Assembly (NCBI RefSeq): GCF_900108015.1
Contig: NZ_FNVP01000014.1
Coordinates: 20,865-84,864 of the forward strand
DNA length: 64,000 nucleotides
Origin: Flavobacterium urumqiense
Lineage (GTDB): Bacteria > Bacteroidota > Bacteroidia > Flavobacteriales > Flavobacteriaceae
Direction: 5' to 3'
The position numbers and the translations under genes are program-made. The notes under the pieces were generated by a model, which was not told where the DNA came from, searched no databases, and was given only the letters and a program-made list of their open reading frames with translations. Positions 36,254-45,646 of the stretch are shown here, one piece after another. Numbering within the stretch: position 1 is the first letter of the stretch; the number at the start of each line of letters is the position of its first letter.

Positions 36254-36515
36254 ATGACCTTTGAACCTAAAAGTAGAAATTGCTTTTGAAGAAAACCAAA
36301 ATGCGGAAAATGCATTTGCTATGGCAAAATACATGCGGAATAATTTTCTTTTTTTTAAAATAAAAACTGATGACAGAAGGCGTATTTTTAAAAAAATTTG
36401 AAAAAAAAAAGCCATTGGCTGGACAGTGAGAGAATGGGCAAAGACAAATCCGGAAGAAGTGAAAAATTTTGTTGCTAACAATAATTTAATCCTTTTAAGT
36501 ACAAAAGAAGCCTAA
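36254..36515 (+). pseudogene. Internally deleted DNA alkylation repair (AlkD-like) gene
   Basis: The N-terminal part reads 'EIAFEENQNAENAFAMAKYM' then 'RNNFLFFKIKTDDRRRIFKK', matching the start of AlkD-type HEAT-repeat glycosylases ('xxYMRNxFxFFGIKTxxRR'). It stops at a TGA. One frame over, a C-terminal part continues directly: 'KAIGWTVREWAKTNPEEVKN' then 'FVANNNLILLSTKEA' and a stop at 36513-36515, which matches the end region of AlkD. The middle, roughly 130-140 residues, is missing, and the first codons also show a frame slip. It is a relic with N- and C-terminal ends fused by deletion. Confidence 0.72.
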
Positions 36516-36571
36516 AAAAATATCAAGAAAGCTGATAATAATTGTAATTTAGCGTTCTTTAAAAAAATAGA

Positions 36572-38356
36572 ATGTTCAAAAAATATCTCTCTAAATTAGA
36601 AACCGTAGTAGCTTTTGCACAATCCATTTTAACACCAAAACAGTTTATATTTTTATCTGCGGTTTTAGTTGGTATTTCCTCGGCATTTGCAGTAATTGTA
36701 TTAAAATCCTTTGCACACTGGGTGTTTTCTTTTGCGACTTATATTAATGGTATTCTAAAACTAAGCTTCATCAATAGTATTTTACCAATAATTGGAATAC
36801 TCTTAACTGTTTTTGTTATCAAAAAAGTTCTTGGAGGTACAATTGAAAAAGGAACTTCTCAAATTTTATATAATGTTGCAAAAAAAGCGAGTATCATTCC
36901 AAAAAAGCAAATGTATGCTCAAATCATTACAAGTTCGCTTACCGTTGGTTTAGGTGGTTCTGCCGGTTTAGAAAGCCCAATTGTGATTACTGGTGCCGCT
37001 TTTGGTTCCAATTATGCGCAGCGTTACAAATTAAGTTACAAGGACAGAACTTTGTTAATTGGTTGTGGTGTTGCTGCTGGTGTTGCCGCGGCGTTCAACG
37101 CTCCAATTGCCGGTGTATTATTTGCCATTGAAGTACTGCTGGTTGATGTCAGTATTTCTGCATTTACTCCAATTATGATTGCGGCCGCGACTGGTGCATT
37201 AGTATCCGTAATTGTTTTAGATGAAACTATTTTATTGTCTTTCAAACAGCAACAAACTTTTGATTTTCACAACATTCCTTTTTATATCCTTCTGGGTTTA
37301 TTTACAGGATTTATTTCCGTTTATTATTCAAGAAACTTTGCAAGGGTAGAACATTTTTTTGGTCGCCTCAAATTATCTCCTTACAAAAAGGCCTTATTTG
37401 GTGCTTCAATACTGGCAGTTATAATCTTTGTTTTTCCAACGCTTTTTGGCGAAGGTTATGAGAGTATTAAAACTTTATCCGAAAATGATCCAGGTCAATT
37501 ACTTGAAAATACACTTTTCAGTGGATTTAGAAATAACAGTTGGGCACTTTTGATATTTATTGGTTTAACAATGATGTTGAAAGTTTTTGCTACCGGAATT
37601 ACGTTAGGTAGCGGCGGAAATGGTGGAAACTTTGCTCCTTCCCTATTTCTGGGTTCGTATGTGGGGTTTTTCTTTTCCAAATTTCTAAATCTAACGGGAT
37701 TGACCAAACTGCCTATTAGTAATTTTACAATGGTGGGAATGGCAGGAATTTTAAGCGGATTGTTTCATGCGCCATTAACAGCCATCTTCTTAATTGCTGA
37801 AATCACTGGAGGTTATAACTTAATGATTCCGCTTATGATTGTTGCTTCGATCAGTTTTGCAATTTCAAAACGTTTTGAAAAACATTCCATGGATGTCAAG
37901 AGCTTGGCGGCAAAAGGACATGCCTTTACAAGTAACAAAGATTCGAATATATTGACGACATTAGATACCAATTCCATCATTCAGACGGATTATTTGACTG
38001 TCTCTCCTGATCAAAATTTGGAATGCTTAGTTGATTTAATTTCACACTCTAATCAGGTTATTTTTGCTGTTGTCAACAAAGATAAAAAAATGGTTGGCAT
38101 AGTTCATTTTAACACTATCAGAGAAATTATCTTTAATCAATATCGCGTAAAATATACGTTGATAAAAGAAATTATGATTCAACCGATTGAAATAATTAGT
38201 CCTAGTGACAGTATGGAAATAGTAATGAATAAATTTGAAAATGCGAAAGTTGTTTTTCTTCCTGTAATAAAAGACGGAAAATATTATGGTTTTATTTCAA
38301 AATCCGTGGCTCTGGAAGCCTATAGAACCAAATTGAAATCCATGACGATAGAGTAA
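36572..38356 (+). CDS. CLC-type chloride channel/transporter with C-terminal CBS pair
   Basis: The 594-residue protein has the CLC membrane core of about 440 residues ('GGSAGLESPIVITGAAFGS' and 'GSGGNGGNFAPSLFLGSYVG' form the anion-binding loops) followed by two CBS domains near 465-590. The gating glutamate is present in G-L-E-S-P, a variant of GREGP. The first canonical selectivity loop (GSGIP) is not evident; 'GGTIEKGTSQIL' occupies that position. CLC proteins move Cl- or other anions as channels or H+ antiporters; the CBS domains may bind nucleotides. It stands alone upstream of uvrA. Confidence 0.92.
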   Translation: MFKKYLSKLETVVAFAQSILTPKQFIFLSAVLVGISSAFAVIVLKSFAHWVFSFATYINGILKLSFINSILPIIGILLTVFVIKKVLGGTIEKGTSQILYNVAKKASIIPKKQMYAQIITSSLTVGLGGSAGLESPIVITGAAFGSNYAQRYKLSYKDRTLLIGCGVAAGVAAAFNAPIAGVLFAIEVLLVDVSISAFTPIMIAAATGALVSVIVLDETILLSFKQQQTFDFHNIPFYILLGLFTGFISVYYSRNFARVEHFFGRLKLSPYKKALFGASILAVIIFVFPTLFGEGYESIKTLSENDPGQLLENTLFSGFRNNSWALLIFIGLTMMLKVFATGITLGSGGNGGNFAPSLFLGSYVGFFFSKFLNLTGLTKLPISNFTMVGMAGILSGLFHAPLTAIFLIAEITGGYNLMIPLMIVASISFAISKRFEKHSMDVKSLAAKGHAFTSNKDSNILTTLDTNSIIQTDYLTVSPDQNLECLVDLISHSNQVIFAVVNKDKKMVGIVHFNTIREIIFNQYRVKYTLIKEIMIQPIEIISPSDSMEIVMNKFENAKVVFLPVIKDGKYYGFISKSVALEAYRTKLKSMTIE

Positions 38357-38397
38357 ACGTGAATACTTCTTTTAACATAAACTTCTAAACTGTTCTA

Positions 38398-38427
38398 TTG
38401 AAAGAATAAATCAAAATGGTAACTTTG
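38398..38427 (+). promoter_or_regulatory. Sigma-A promoter of uvrA
   Basis: TTG at 38398-38400, 19-base spacer and TAACTTTG at 38420-38427, an exact match to the consensus, 17 bases before the ATG. Confidence 0.8.
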
Positions 38428-38443
38428 CTTTTTTGCAAAAATT

Positions 38444-41275
38444 ATGTTAGACAAAGACAATACCATTGAAGTTCAAGGCGCTCGCGTTCACAACTTAAAA
38501 AATATAGATGTTTCTATTCCTCGTGAAAAACTGGTCGTAATTACCGGTCTTTCGGGTTCTGGAAAATCCTCCTTAGCTTTCGATACCATTTATGCCGAAG
38601 GGCAAAGGCGTTATGTGGAAACTTTTTCTGCTTATGCGCGACAATTTCTGGGTGGTTTAGAACGTCCTGATGTCGATAAAATTGACGGACTTTCGCCAGT
38701 AATTGCCATCGAACAAAAAACGACCAGTAAAAGCCCGCGTTCCACCGTGGGAACTATCACTGAGATTTATGATTTTCTGCGTTTGCTATATGCTCGTGGC
38801 GCTGATGCATACAGCTACAACACTGGAGAGAAGATGGTTTCCTATTCTGATGAGCAGATCAAAGATTTAATTATTCAAGATTTTACTGGAAAACGTATCA
38901 ATATTTTAGCTCCGGTTATTCGGGCTCGAAAAGGACATTATGCCGAGCTTTTTCAACAAATTGCCAAACAAGGTTTTCTTAAAGTTCGAGTAAACGGCGA
39001 TGTGCTGGATATTACTTTAGGAATGAAATTAGACCGTTATAAAACCCACGACATCGAAATTGTTGTGGATCGAATGGTGATTGAAGATACGCTAGATAAC
39101 GAAAAACGTTTGACTGAAAGTATCAATACGGCCATGCATCACGGAGAAAATGTATTGATGGTTTTAGACCAAGATTCTAATGAAGTACGATTTTTTAGCA
39201 GGAATTTGATGTGTCCCTCTACCGGTATTTCCTACCAGAATCCGGAACCCAATTTATTTTCTTTCAACTCGCCAAAAGGGGCTTGTGATCATTGCAACGG
39301 ATTAGGAACGGTAAATGAAATTAACCCAAAGAAAATTATTCCGAATCCAAAATTATCGATAAAAGCTGGTGGATTTGCTCCATTAGGCGAATACAAATCC
39401 TCTTGGATTTTTAAGCAATTAGAAATCATAGGCGAAAAATATGGTTTCAAATTGACGGATGCCATCGAAAAAATTCCGCAGGAAGCTATGGAAATGATTT
39501 TGAATGGCGGCAAAGAAAAATTTACGATTAATTCTAAAGATTTAGGCGTTGCACGAGAATATAAAATCGATTTTGAAGGCATTTCACATTTCATCAAAAA
39601 TCAGCATGACGAGAGTGGTTCTACAAGCATAAAACGTTGGGCAAAGGAATTCATGGACGAAATAAAATGTCCTGTTTGTGAAGGTTCCCGTTTGAAAAAA
39701 GAAGCGCAATTCTTTAAAATCAATGAAAAAAATATTACCGAATTGTGCAATATGGACATTTCGGATTTGACCGCTTGGTTTTATGATTTAGACAATCACT
39801 TGTCGGATAAACAGAAGCGTATCGCTACTGAAGTAATCAAAGAAATCAAGGATCGATTAAACTTTTTGATGAATGTAGGTCTGGATTATTTGGCTTTAAG
39901 CCGAAGTTCAAAATCACTTTCGGGTGGTGAGGCACAACGTATCCGTTTGGCTACTCAAATTGGTTCGCAACTAGTCGGTGTTTTGTATATTCTGGATGAG
40001 CCGAGTATTGGTTTACACCAAAGAGATAATGACAAACTGATTCATTCTTTGGAGCAATTACGCGATATTGGAAACTCGGTGATTGTAGTGGAACACGACA
40101 AAGACATGATTGAACGTGCTGATTATGTAATTGATATTGGTCCAAAAGCAGGAAAATATGGAGGAGAAATCATCAGCAAAGGAACCCCTGCCGAAATCTT
40201 AAAACATCATACCATAACGGCGATGTACATGAATGGCGAGATGAAAATTGAAGTTCCAAAAAAACGTCGGGAAGGAAATGGAAAATTCCTAAAACTAACC
40301 GGAGCAACAGGAAATAACCTGAAAAATGTTTCGATAGAATTACCTTTAGGCAAAATGATTTGCGTAACCGGAGTTTCAGGAAGTGGAAAATCAACTTTAA
40401 TTAATGAGACGCTCTACCCTATTTTGAACGCGTATTATTTTAATGGTGTTAAAAAACCGCAACCGTATAAAAAAATTGAAGGATTGGAACATATCGATAA
40501 AGTTATTGATGTTGACCAAAGCCCTATTGGCAGAACGCCACGAAGCAATCCGGCAACTTATACCGAAGTTTTCACCGAAATCAGAAATTTGTTTACGATG
40601 ACTTCTGAAAGTATGATTCGTGGTTATAAAGCGGGTCGTTTTAGTTTTAATGTAAAAGGCGGGCGTTGTGAAACCTGCCAAGGTTCAGGCGTACGAACAA
40701 TTGAAATGAATTTTTTACCCGATGTGTATGTAGAATGTGAAACCTGCCAAGGAAAACGCTTTAACAGGGAAACATTGGAGATTCGATTCAAAGGGAAATC
40801 CATTTCTGATGTGTTGAATATGACCGTGGATGAAGCGGTTCCGTTTTTTGAAATGATTCCGAAGATTTACAGAAAAGTTAAAACCATTCAGGATGTTGGT
40901 TTGGGCTACATTACACTTGGACAACAAAGCACAACGCTTTCCGGCGGTGAGGCACAACGAATCAAACTGGCAGGAGAATTGTCTAAAAAAGATACTGGAA
41001 ATACCTTTTATATTTTGGACGAACCGACAACTGGATTGCATTTTGAAGACATCAGAGTACTAATGGAAGTGATAAATAAACTGGTTGATAAAGGAAATAC
41101 GATTTTGATTATCGAACACAATATGGACGTAATCAAATTAGCAGATTACATTATTGACATTGGTCCCGAAGGAGGAAAAGGTGGCGGACAACTTATTGCC
41201 AAAGGAACTCCGGAAGAAATTATAAAAAATAAAAAAAGCTACACGGCGCAATTCTTAAAAAAAGAATTACTTTAG
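38444..41275 (+). CDS. uvrA: Excinuclease ABC subunit A
   Basis: UvrA is the damage-sensing ATPase of nucleotide excision repair. The 943-residue protein is normal length, with two ABC ATPase halves: Walker A '[12 protein letters not shown]' near 35 and '[12 protein letters not shown]' near 645; signature '[14 protein letters not shown]' near 492 and '[14 protein letters not shown]' near 830. Zinc-finger cysteines are seen in 'CDHCNGLG', 'CPVCEGSRL' and the pair '[10 protein letters not shown]' / '[10 protein letters not shown]'. No uvrB or uvrC is adjacent, as usual. Its promoter matches the flavobacterial consensus. Confidence 0.98.
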   Translation: MLDKDNTIEVQGARVHNLKNIDVSIPREKLVVITGLSGSGKSSLAFDTIYAEGQRRYVETFSAYARQFLGGLERPDVDKIDGLSPVIAIEQKTTSKSPRSTVGTITEIYDFLRLLYARGADAYSYNTGEKMVSYSDEQIKDLIIQDFTGKRINILAPVIRARKGHYAELFQQIAKQGFLKVRVNGDVLDITLGMKLDRYKTHDIEIVVDRMVIEDTLDNEKRLTESINTAMHHGENVLMVLDQDSNEVRFFSRNLMCPSTGISYQNPEPNLFSFNSPKGACDHCNGLGTVNEINPKKIIPNPKLSIKAGGFAPLGEYKSSWIFKQLEIIGEKYGFKLTDAIEKIPQEAMEMILNGGKEKFTINSKDLGVAREYKIDFEGISHFIKNQHDESGSTSIKRWAKEFMDEIKCPVCEGSRLKKEAQFFKINEKNITELCNMDISDLTAWFYDLDNHLSDKQKRIATEVIKEIKDRLNFLMNVGLDYLALSRSSKSLSGGEAQRIRLATQIGSQLVGVLYILDEPSIGLHQRDNDKLIHSLEQLRDIGNSVIVVEHDKDMIERADYVIDIGPKAGKYGGEIISKGTPAEILKHHTITAMYMNGEMKIEVPKKRREGNGKFLKLTGATGNNLKNVSIELPLGKMICVTGVSGSGKSTLINETLYPILNAYYFNGVKKPQPYKKIEGLEHIDKVIDVDQSPIGRTPRSNPATYTEVFTEIRNLFTMTSESMIRGYKAGRFSFNVKGGRCETCQGSGVRTIEMNFLPDVYVECETCQGKRFNRETLEIRFKGKSISDVLNMTVDEAVPFFEMIPKIYRKVKTIQDVGLGYITLGQQSTTLSGGEAQRIKLAGELSKKDTGNTFYILDEPTTGLHFEDIRVLMEVINKLVDKGNTILIIEHNMDVIKLADYIIDIGPEGGKGGGQLIAKGTPEEIIKNKKSYTAQFLKKELL

Positions 41276-41311
41276 TATACATAAAAAATAAAAAAATAAT
41301 TTGTGCAAATT

Positions 41312-41671
41312 ATGAATTTAAAAGAAGCGTTCAGTAATGTCGAAAACTACTTTTCACCTAAAATAATTGGTGAAGTGAATGATCAATTTATTAAAGTGGC
41401 AAAAATCAAAGGCCAAGATTTGCCATGGCACAATCATGAAAATGAAGATGAATTATTTTACATTGTAGAAGGAGAACTTTTAATGGAAATTCAAAACGAA
41501 CCTAAATTCACTTTGAAAAAAGGTGATTTATTTGTGGTGAAAAAAGGTGTAAATCATAGAGTTTCTTCGACTGACGAATGTTTAATAATGCTTATAGAAT
41601 CAAAAACTACTGAACATACTGGTAAAGTTATATCCAAAATAACAAAATCCATTGAACAGCAAACGTATTAA
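41312..41671 (+). CDS. Cupin-domain protein
   Basis: The 119-residue product is a single cupin barrel: metal-ligand motif 'PWHNHENEDELFYIVEGEL' (H-x-H...E) near 40-60 and a second motif 'HRVSSTDECLIMLI'. No extra domain is seen, and the substrate or role cannot be told. I start at the ATG at 41312; a GTG at 41303 would add three residues. It follows uvrA by 36 bases but there is no functional link. Confidence 0.85.
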   Translation: MNLKEAFSNVENYFSPKIIGEVNDQFIKVAKIKGQDLPWHNHENEDELFYIVEGELLMEIQNEPKFTLKKGDLFVVKKGVNHRVSSTDECLIMLIESKTTEHTGKVISKITKSIEQQTY

Positions 41672-41678
41672 ATTTGCC

Positions 41679-41758
41679 TAGCCCTGATAGCAATGGAAAT
41701 CCTTTATTGTTTTTCTTTAAAACAATAAAGATTGAAATGGATAGCAGGAAATAGCTCC
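41679..41758. repeat. Structured intergenic repeat, copy B
   Basis: Left arm TAGCCCTGATAGCAATGGAA-ATC (41679-41701), then a perfect 12-bp hairpin with arms CTTTATTGTTTT (41702-41713) and AAAACAATAAAG (41719-41730) and a five-base loop, then ATTG and right arm ending in TAGCTCC. Layout and arms match copy A at 25313-25424, while the stem sequence differs but is equally self-complementary. It lies between the cupin and LOG genes, both on the plus strand, so it may act as a terminator-like structure. Confidence 0.78.
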
Positions 41759-41792
41759 AAAAAAAAACAGAAATTAAATTATATTTTTGAAA

Positions 41793-42521
41793 ATGAGATT
41801 AGAAGATTTTGATAATGATGAGGATAAAGTTATCCAAGACAGATTAAAAAGGAAGACTTGGAATGAAATAAGAACCAATGATAGCTGGGCGATTTTTAAA
41901 ATCATGGCCGAATTTGTAAATGGTTACGAAAGCATGGGGCGCATAGGTCCGTGTGTAACAATTTTTGGTTCTGCCAGAACAAAACCAGAACATGATTATT
42001 ATTTGCTTGCCGAAAAAATTGCGTATAAAATAAGTAAAGCGGGTTATGGCGTGATAACTGGTGGTGGACCCGGAATTATGGAAGCAGGTAATAAAGGCGC
42101 GCATTTAGGCGGTGGAACTTCGGTGGGACTGAATATTGTATTACCATTTGAGCAACATTACAATCCTTATATTGACAGTGATAAAAATTTGAATTTTGAT
42201 TATTTCTTTGTTCGAAAAGTGATGTTTGTTAAATATTCCCAAGGTTTTGTGGTAATGCCAGGAGGTTTTGGAACTATGGACGAATTATTTGAAGCGATGA
42301 CTTTAATTCAGACAAAAAAAATAGCCAAATTCCCTATTATATTGGTAGGAACCAGTTTTTGGTCGGGATTGGTTGATTGGATTAAAACGGTATTAGTAGA
42401 AAAAGAAGGTACAGTTCACGCTCAAGATTTGAATTTATTTAAAATTGTCGACACTGAAGATGAGGTGGTTGACGTTTTAGATAAATTTTATAAAAAATAT
42501 GATTTATCTCCGAATTTCTAA
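41793..42521 (+). CDS. LOG-family protein (cytokinin riboside 5'-monophosphate phosphoribohydrolase type)
   Basis: The 242-residue Rossmann-fold protein has the LOG signatures 'TGGGPGIMEAGNKGAH' and 'MPGGFGTMDELFEAMTLIQT' (PGGxGTxxE). Enzymes of this family cleave nucleoside 5'-monophosphates to base and ribose 5-phosphate. The ATG at 41793 is used; a TTG at 41787 would add two residues. A terminator follows immediately, so the gene is monocistronic. In bacteria the family is often mis-labelled lysine decarboxylase. Confidence 0.92.
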   Translation: MRLEDFDNDEDKVIQDRLKRKTWNEIRTNDSWAIFKIMAEFVNGYESMGRIGPCVTIFGSARTKPEHDYYLLAEKIAYKISKAGYGVITGGGPGIMEAGNKGAHLGGGTSVGLNIVLPFEQHYNPYIDSDKNLNFDYFFVRKVMFVKYSQGFVVMPGGFGTMDELFEAMTLIQTKKIAKFPIILVGTSFWSGLVDWIKTVLVEKEGTVHAQDLNLFKIVDTEDEVVDVLDKFYKKYDLSPNF

Positions 42522-42525
42522 GAAT

Positions 42526-42552
42526 AAGCTGCCTAAAAGCAGCTTTTTTTAT
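42526..42552 (+). terminator. Rho-independent terminator after the LOG gene
   Basis: Arms AAGCTGC / GCAGCTT with six-base loop, then a T run. Confidence 0.9.
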
Positions 42553-42631
42553 TTTATTTTGAACCGACATTTCTTCATTTAATGTTTAATAATAAGTACA
42601 TTTATTTTTTATTAAATTTTAAATTATTTAC

Positions 42632-45460
42632 TTGAAATCACTCTACAAAATCATCGTTTTAATTCTTGTTTTATTGGCTTCAATAAAACAATATGGACAA
42701 CATCATTCTACAATGACTGTTGAATTGAATCCAGCCAATAAAACATTGAATATAGAGCAAGAAATCACTTTTTTTAATCAATCAAATGATACTTTAACGT
42801 CGATTGTTTTGAATGATTGGAACAATGCATATTCTAATAAAAATACACCATTAGCCAAGCGCTTTTCTGATGAGTTTTATAGAGGTTTTCATTTGGCTAA
42901 AGAGGAAGAACGAGGAAGTACCAAAAATTTAATCATTACTGATAAAAGTCAATTAGTGCTTACTTGGGAACGAACAGATAAAAATCCAGACTTTATCGAT
43001 GTTAAATTAAGAGATAAATTAATTCCAAACCAAAAAATCGTTTTACACCTTACTTATATTGCTAAAATACCAAGTGAGAAATTCACCAAATACGGTTATA
43101 ATGATAAAGGTGAAATGAACCTTAAAAACTGGTTTCTTACTCCTGCCCGCTATGAAAATCATGATTTTGTTAGATACAGCAACAACAATTTAGATGATAT
43201 CTCGAACGCAGTTTCCGACTTTGAAATAGGCTTGACGGTTCCTTCTAATTTAGAAGCTACTTCCGATTTAAATAATAATGCTCCAATCAAGAATGACGGT
43301 TTTTCTTTCTATAAATTCTTTGGGGAAAACAGAACGGATTTTAGTCTTTTTATAGAACCAAAATCTAGTTTCATCAGTTTTAAAAACGGCATTAATGAAG
43401 TGTTGACCAATCTTAAAGAAAATAAGCTAAGCGCCGTTCAAAAAGCAATTATTATGGACCGTGTGATGAATTATGTAACCAAGCAAATTGGCCAATATCC
43501 ACATGAAAAAATAATTGTTTCGCAAACCGATTACGAAAGAAACCCCTTTTATGGTTTGAATCAATTGCCCTCTTTCTTGAGTCCGTTTCCGGATGAATTT
43601 ATTTTTGAAATCAAATTTTTGAAAACCTATCTGAATTCCTATTTAAAAAATAGCTTGCGATTAAATCCTAGAAATGACAATTGGATTTATGATGGAATTC
43701 AGGTTTATGCAATGATGAAATACATTGATGAAAATCATCCAAATACGAAAATGTTTGGTAGCATTTCTAAATTTAAATTATTGAAAAGTTATAATTTGAC
43801 CAACTTAGATTTTAACGAGCAATACAGCTATTTTTATATGCTTATGGCACGGAAAAATTTAGATCAGCCATTATTTAATCCAAAAAACACCTTAATAAAA
43901 TTCAATGAACAAATTGCAAGTAAATATCATGCGGGTCTAAGTCTTTTATTTTTGGATGATTATTTAAATCACAACACGGTAAACAGTAGTATTCGTCAAT
44001 TTTATCTTCAAAACAAGGAAAAACAAACATCGAGAGATGATTTTGAAACCTTATTAAAAGCAAATACCACCAAAGATATTGACTGGTTTTTCAAAACAAT
44101 CATCAATTCCAGAACTATTGTTGATTACAAATTTTCGGGCGTCTCTAGAACTCTAGACAGCATTACCTTTTCCGTAAAAAGCAAAACAGGAGTATTGGTT
44201 CCTATTCCTGTTTATGGAATTAAAAAAGGAGAAGTTGTTTTTAAGAAATGGCTTGATATAACTGAAATAGACAGCAGTTTTACTATGGAGAGAAAAAGTG
44301 TTGATAAAATTGTCTTGAATTATAAAAATGAAGTTCCAGAGTATAATTTAAGAAATAACTGGAAATCATTAAAAAGTTTCTATCCAAACAATCGCCCTTT
44401 TAAATTTAATTTCATGAAGGATTTAGAAGATCCTTATTACAATCAAATTTTGTACGTTCCCTCGATAACTTATAATTTATACGATGGTTTGTCGCCGGGA
44501 TTACGATTACACAACAAAACATTATTAGACAAATCATTTATCTTTGATATAAATCCATCTTATTCTACTAAAACTAATAATTTTTCCGGTTCTGGTTGGT
44601 TTGCAATCAACCAAAATTATAGAGAAAGCAGACTTTATAACGTAAGATATTCCCTATCAGGTTCTTATTTTCATTACGCCCCTGATGCATTTTATCAGAA
44701 GATAAATCCAACGGTTCAAATACGAATTAGGGAAGAAAATTTTAGAGACAACAGAAAACAATTAATTTTGCTGCGTCAAGTCTTGGTAAACCGAGAGAAA
44801 AGCGCATTTGTTGTTGATAATTCAACGGAGAATTACTCGGTTTTTGATGCTAAATACTTCAATTCCAGAACAGAAGTCACCAATCATTTCAGCTTCACGT
44901 CGGATATTCAAGTCGCAAGTAAATTCGGAAAAATTGCAACTGAATTAGAATACCGAAAACTCTTTGAAAATAACCTTCAAATCAATTTAAGATTGTATGC
45001 TGGAAGCTTTTTATACAACAAAACCGATTCGGATTTTTTTAGTTTTGCATTAGACAGACCAACTGATTATTTATTTGATTATGGGTATTATGGAAGATCG
45101 GAAAGTACGGGTCTTTTTAGTCAACAGTTTATATTATCAGAGGGCGGATTTAAATCGAAATTAGCGACTCCTTATGCCAATCAATGGATTACAACGGCAA
45201 ACGGAAGTTTTAATGTTTGGAATTGGATTGAAATATACGGAGACATGGGTTTAGTTAAAAATAAATATCAAAATCCAAAATTTGTTTACGATAGTGGTAT
45301 TCGTCTGAACTTGGTTACCGATTATTTTGAATTATATTTTCCTATCTATTCCAATAATGGATGGGAAATAGCGCAAAACAATTATAATGAAAAAATAAGA
45401 TTTTTAGTTACTTTTTCTCCGAAAACATTAATCAATCTTTTTAATCGAAAATGGTTCTAA
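42632..45460 (+). CDS. M1-peptidase-like protein without zinc motif, fused to a putative beta-barrel
   Basis: The 942-residue product has a signal peptide ('KIIVLILVLLASIKQYGQ'), an M1-aminopeptidase-like N-terminal saddle ('TVELNPANKTLNIEQEITFF') and catalytic-domain region. Where family members have HExxH-x18-E, this protein reads 'EFIFEIKFLKTYL' and 'NWIYDGIQVYAMM' (residues about 325-362), so the zinc ligands are missing and it should be inactive as a metallopeptidase. From about 600 on the sequence alternates polar and aromatic residues in short strands and ends 'NRKWF', suggesting an outer-membrane barrel. The TTG start at 42632 is required for the signal peptide. Its role could be binding or scaffolding; this is inference. 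Confidence 0.75.
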   Translation: MKSLYKIIVLILVLLASIKQYGQHHSTMTVELNPANKTLNIEQEITFFNQSNDTLTSIVLNDWNNAYSNKNTPLAKRFSDEFYRGFHLAKEEERGSTKNLIITDKSQLVLTWERTDKNPDFIDVKLRDKLIPNQKIVLHLTYIAKIPSEKFTKYGYNDKGEMNLKNWFLTPARYENHDFVRYSNNNLDDISNAVSDFEIGLTVPSNLEATSDLNNNAPIKNDGFSFYKFFGENRTDFSLFIEPKSSFISFKNGINEVLTNLKENKLSAVQKAIIMDRVMNYVTKQIGQYPHEKIIVSQTDYERNPFYGLNQLPSFLSPFPDEFIFEIKFLKTYLNSYLKNSLRLNPRNDNWIYDGIQVYAMMKYIDENHPNTKMFGSISKFKLLKSYNLTNLDFNEQYSYFYMLMARKNLDQPLFNPKNTLIKFNEQIASKYHAGLSLLFLDDYLNHNTVNSSIRQFYLQNKEKQTSRDDFETLLKANTTKDIDWFFKTIINSRTIVDYKFSGVSRTLDSITFSVKSKTGVLVPIPVYGIKKGEVVFKKWLDITEIDSSFTMERKSVDKIVLNYKNEVPEYNLRNNWKSLKSFYPNNRPFKFNFMKDLEDPYYNQILYVPSITYNLYDGLSPGLRLHNKTLLDKSFIFDINPSYSTKTNNFSGSGWFAINQNYRESRLYNVRYSLSGSYFHYAPDAFYQKINPTVQIRIREENFRDNRKQLILLRQVLVNREKSAFVVDNSTENYSVFDAKYFNSRTEVTNHFSFTSDIQVASKFGKIATELEYRKLFENNLQINLRLYAGSFLYNKTDSDFFSFALDRPTDYLFDYGYYGRSESTGLFSQQFILSEGGFKSKLATPYANQWITTANGSFNVWNWIEIYGDMGLVKNKYQNPKFVYDSGIRLNLVTDYFELYFPIYSNNGWEIAQNNYNEKIRFLVTFSPKTLINLFNRKWF

Positions 45461-45646
45461 TCAATTGTAAAAACGATTAATATTTGCATAATTATTATAA
45501 AAATAGTTATTTAAATACATATAGTTAAAAAACAACCTCTTTTTAGATCAAATTTATTACAATAATTAAATTATATTTTTTTCAAGGAATTATGAAAATA
45601 GCTAGTTTTTAATTAAATTTGTCTCATAAAGTTATACTTTTCAATT

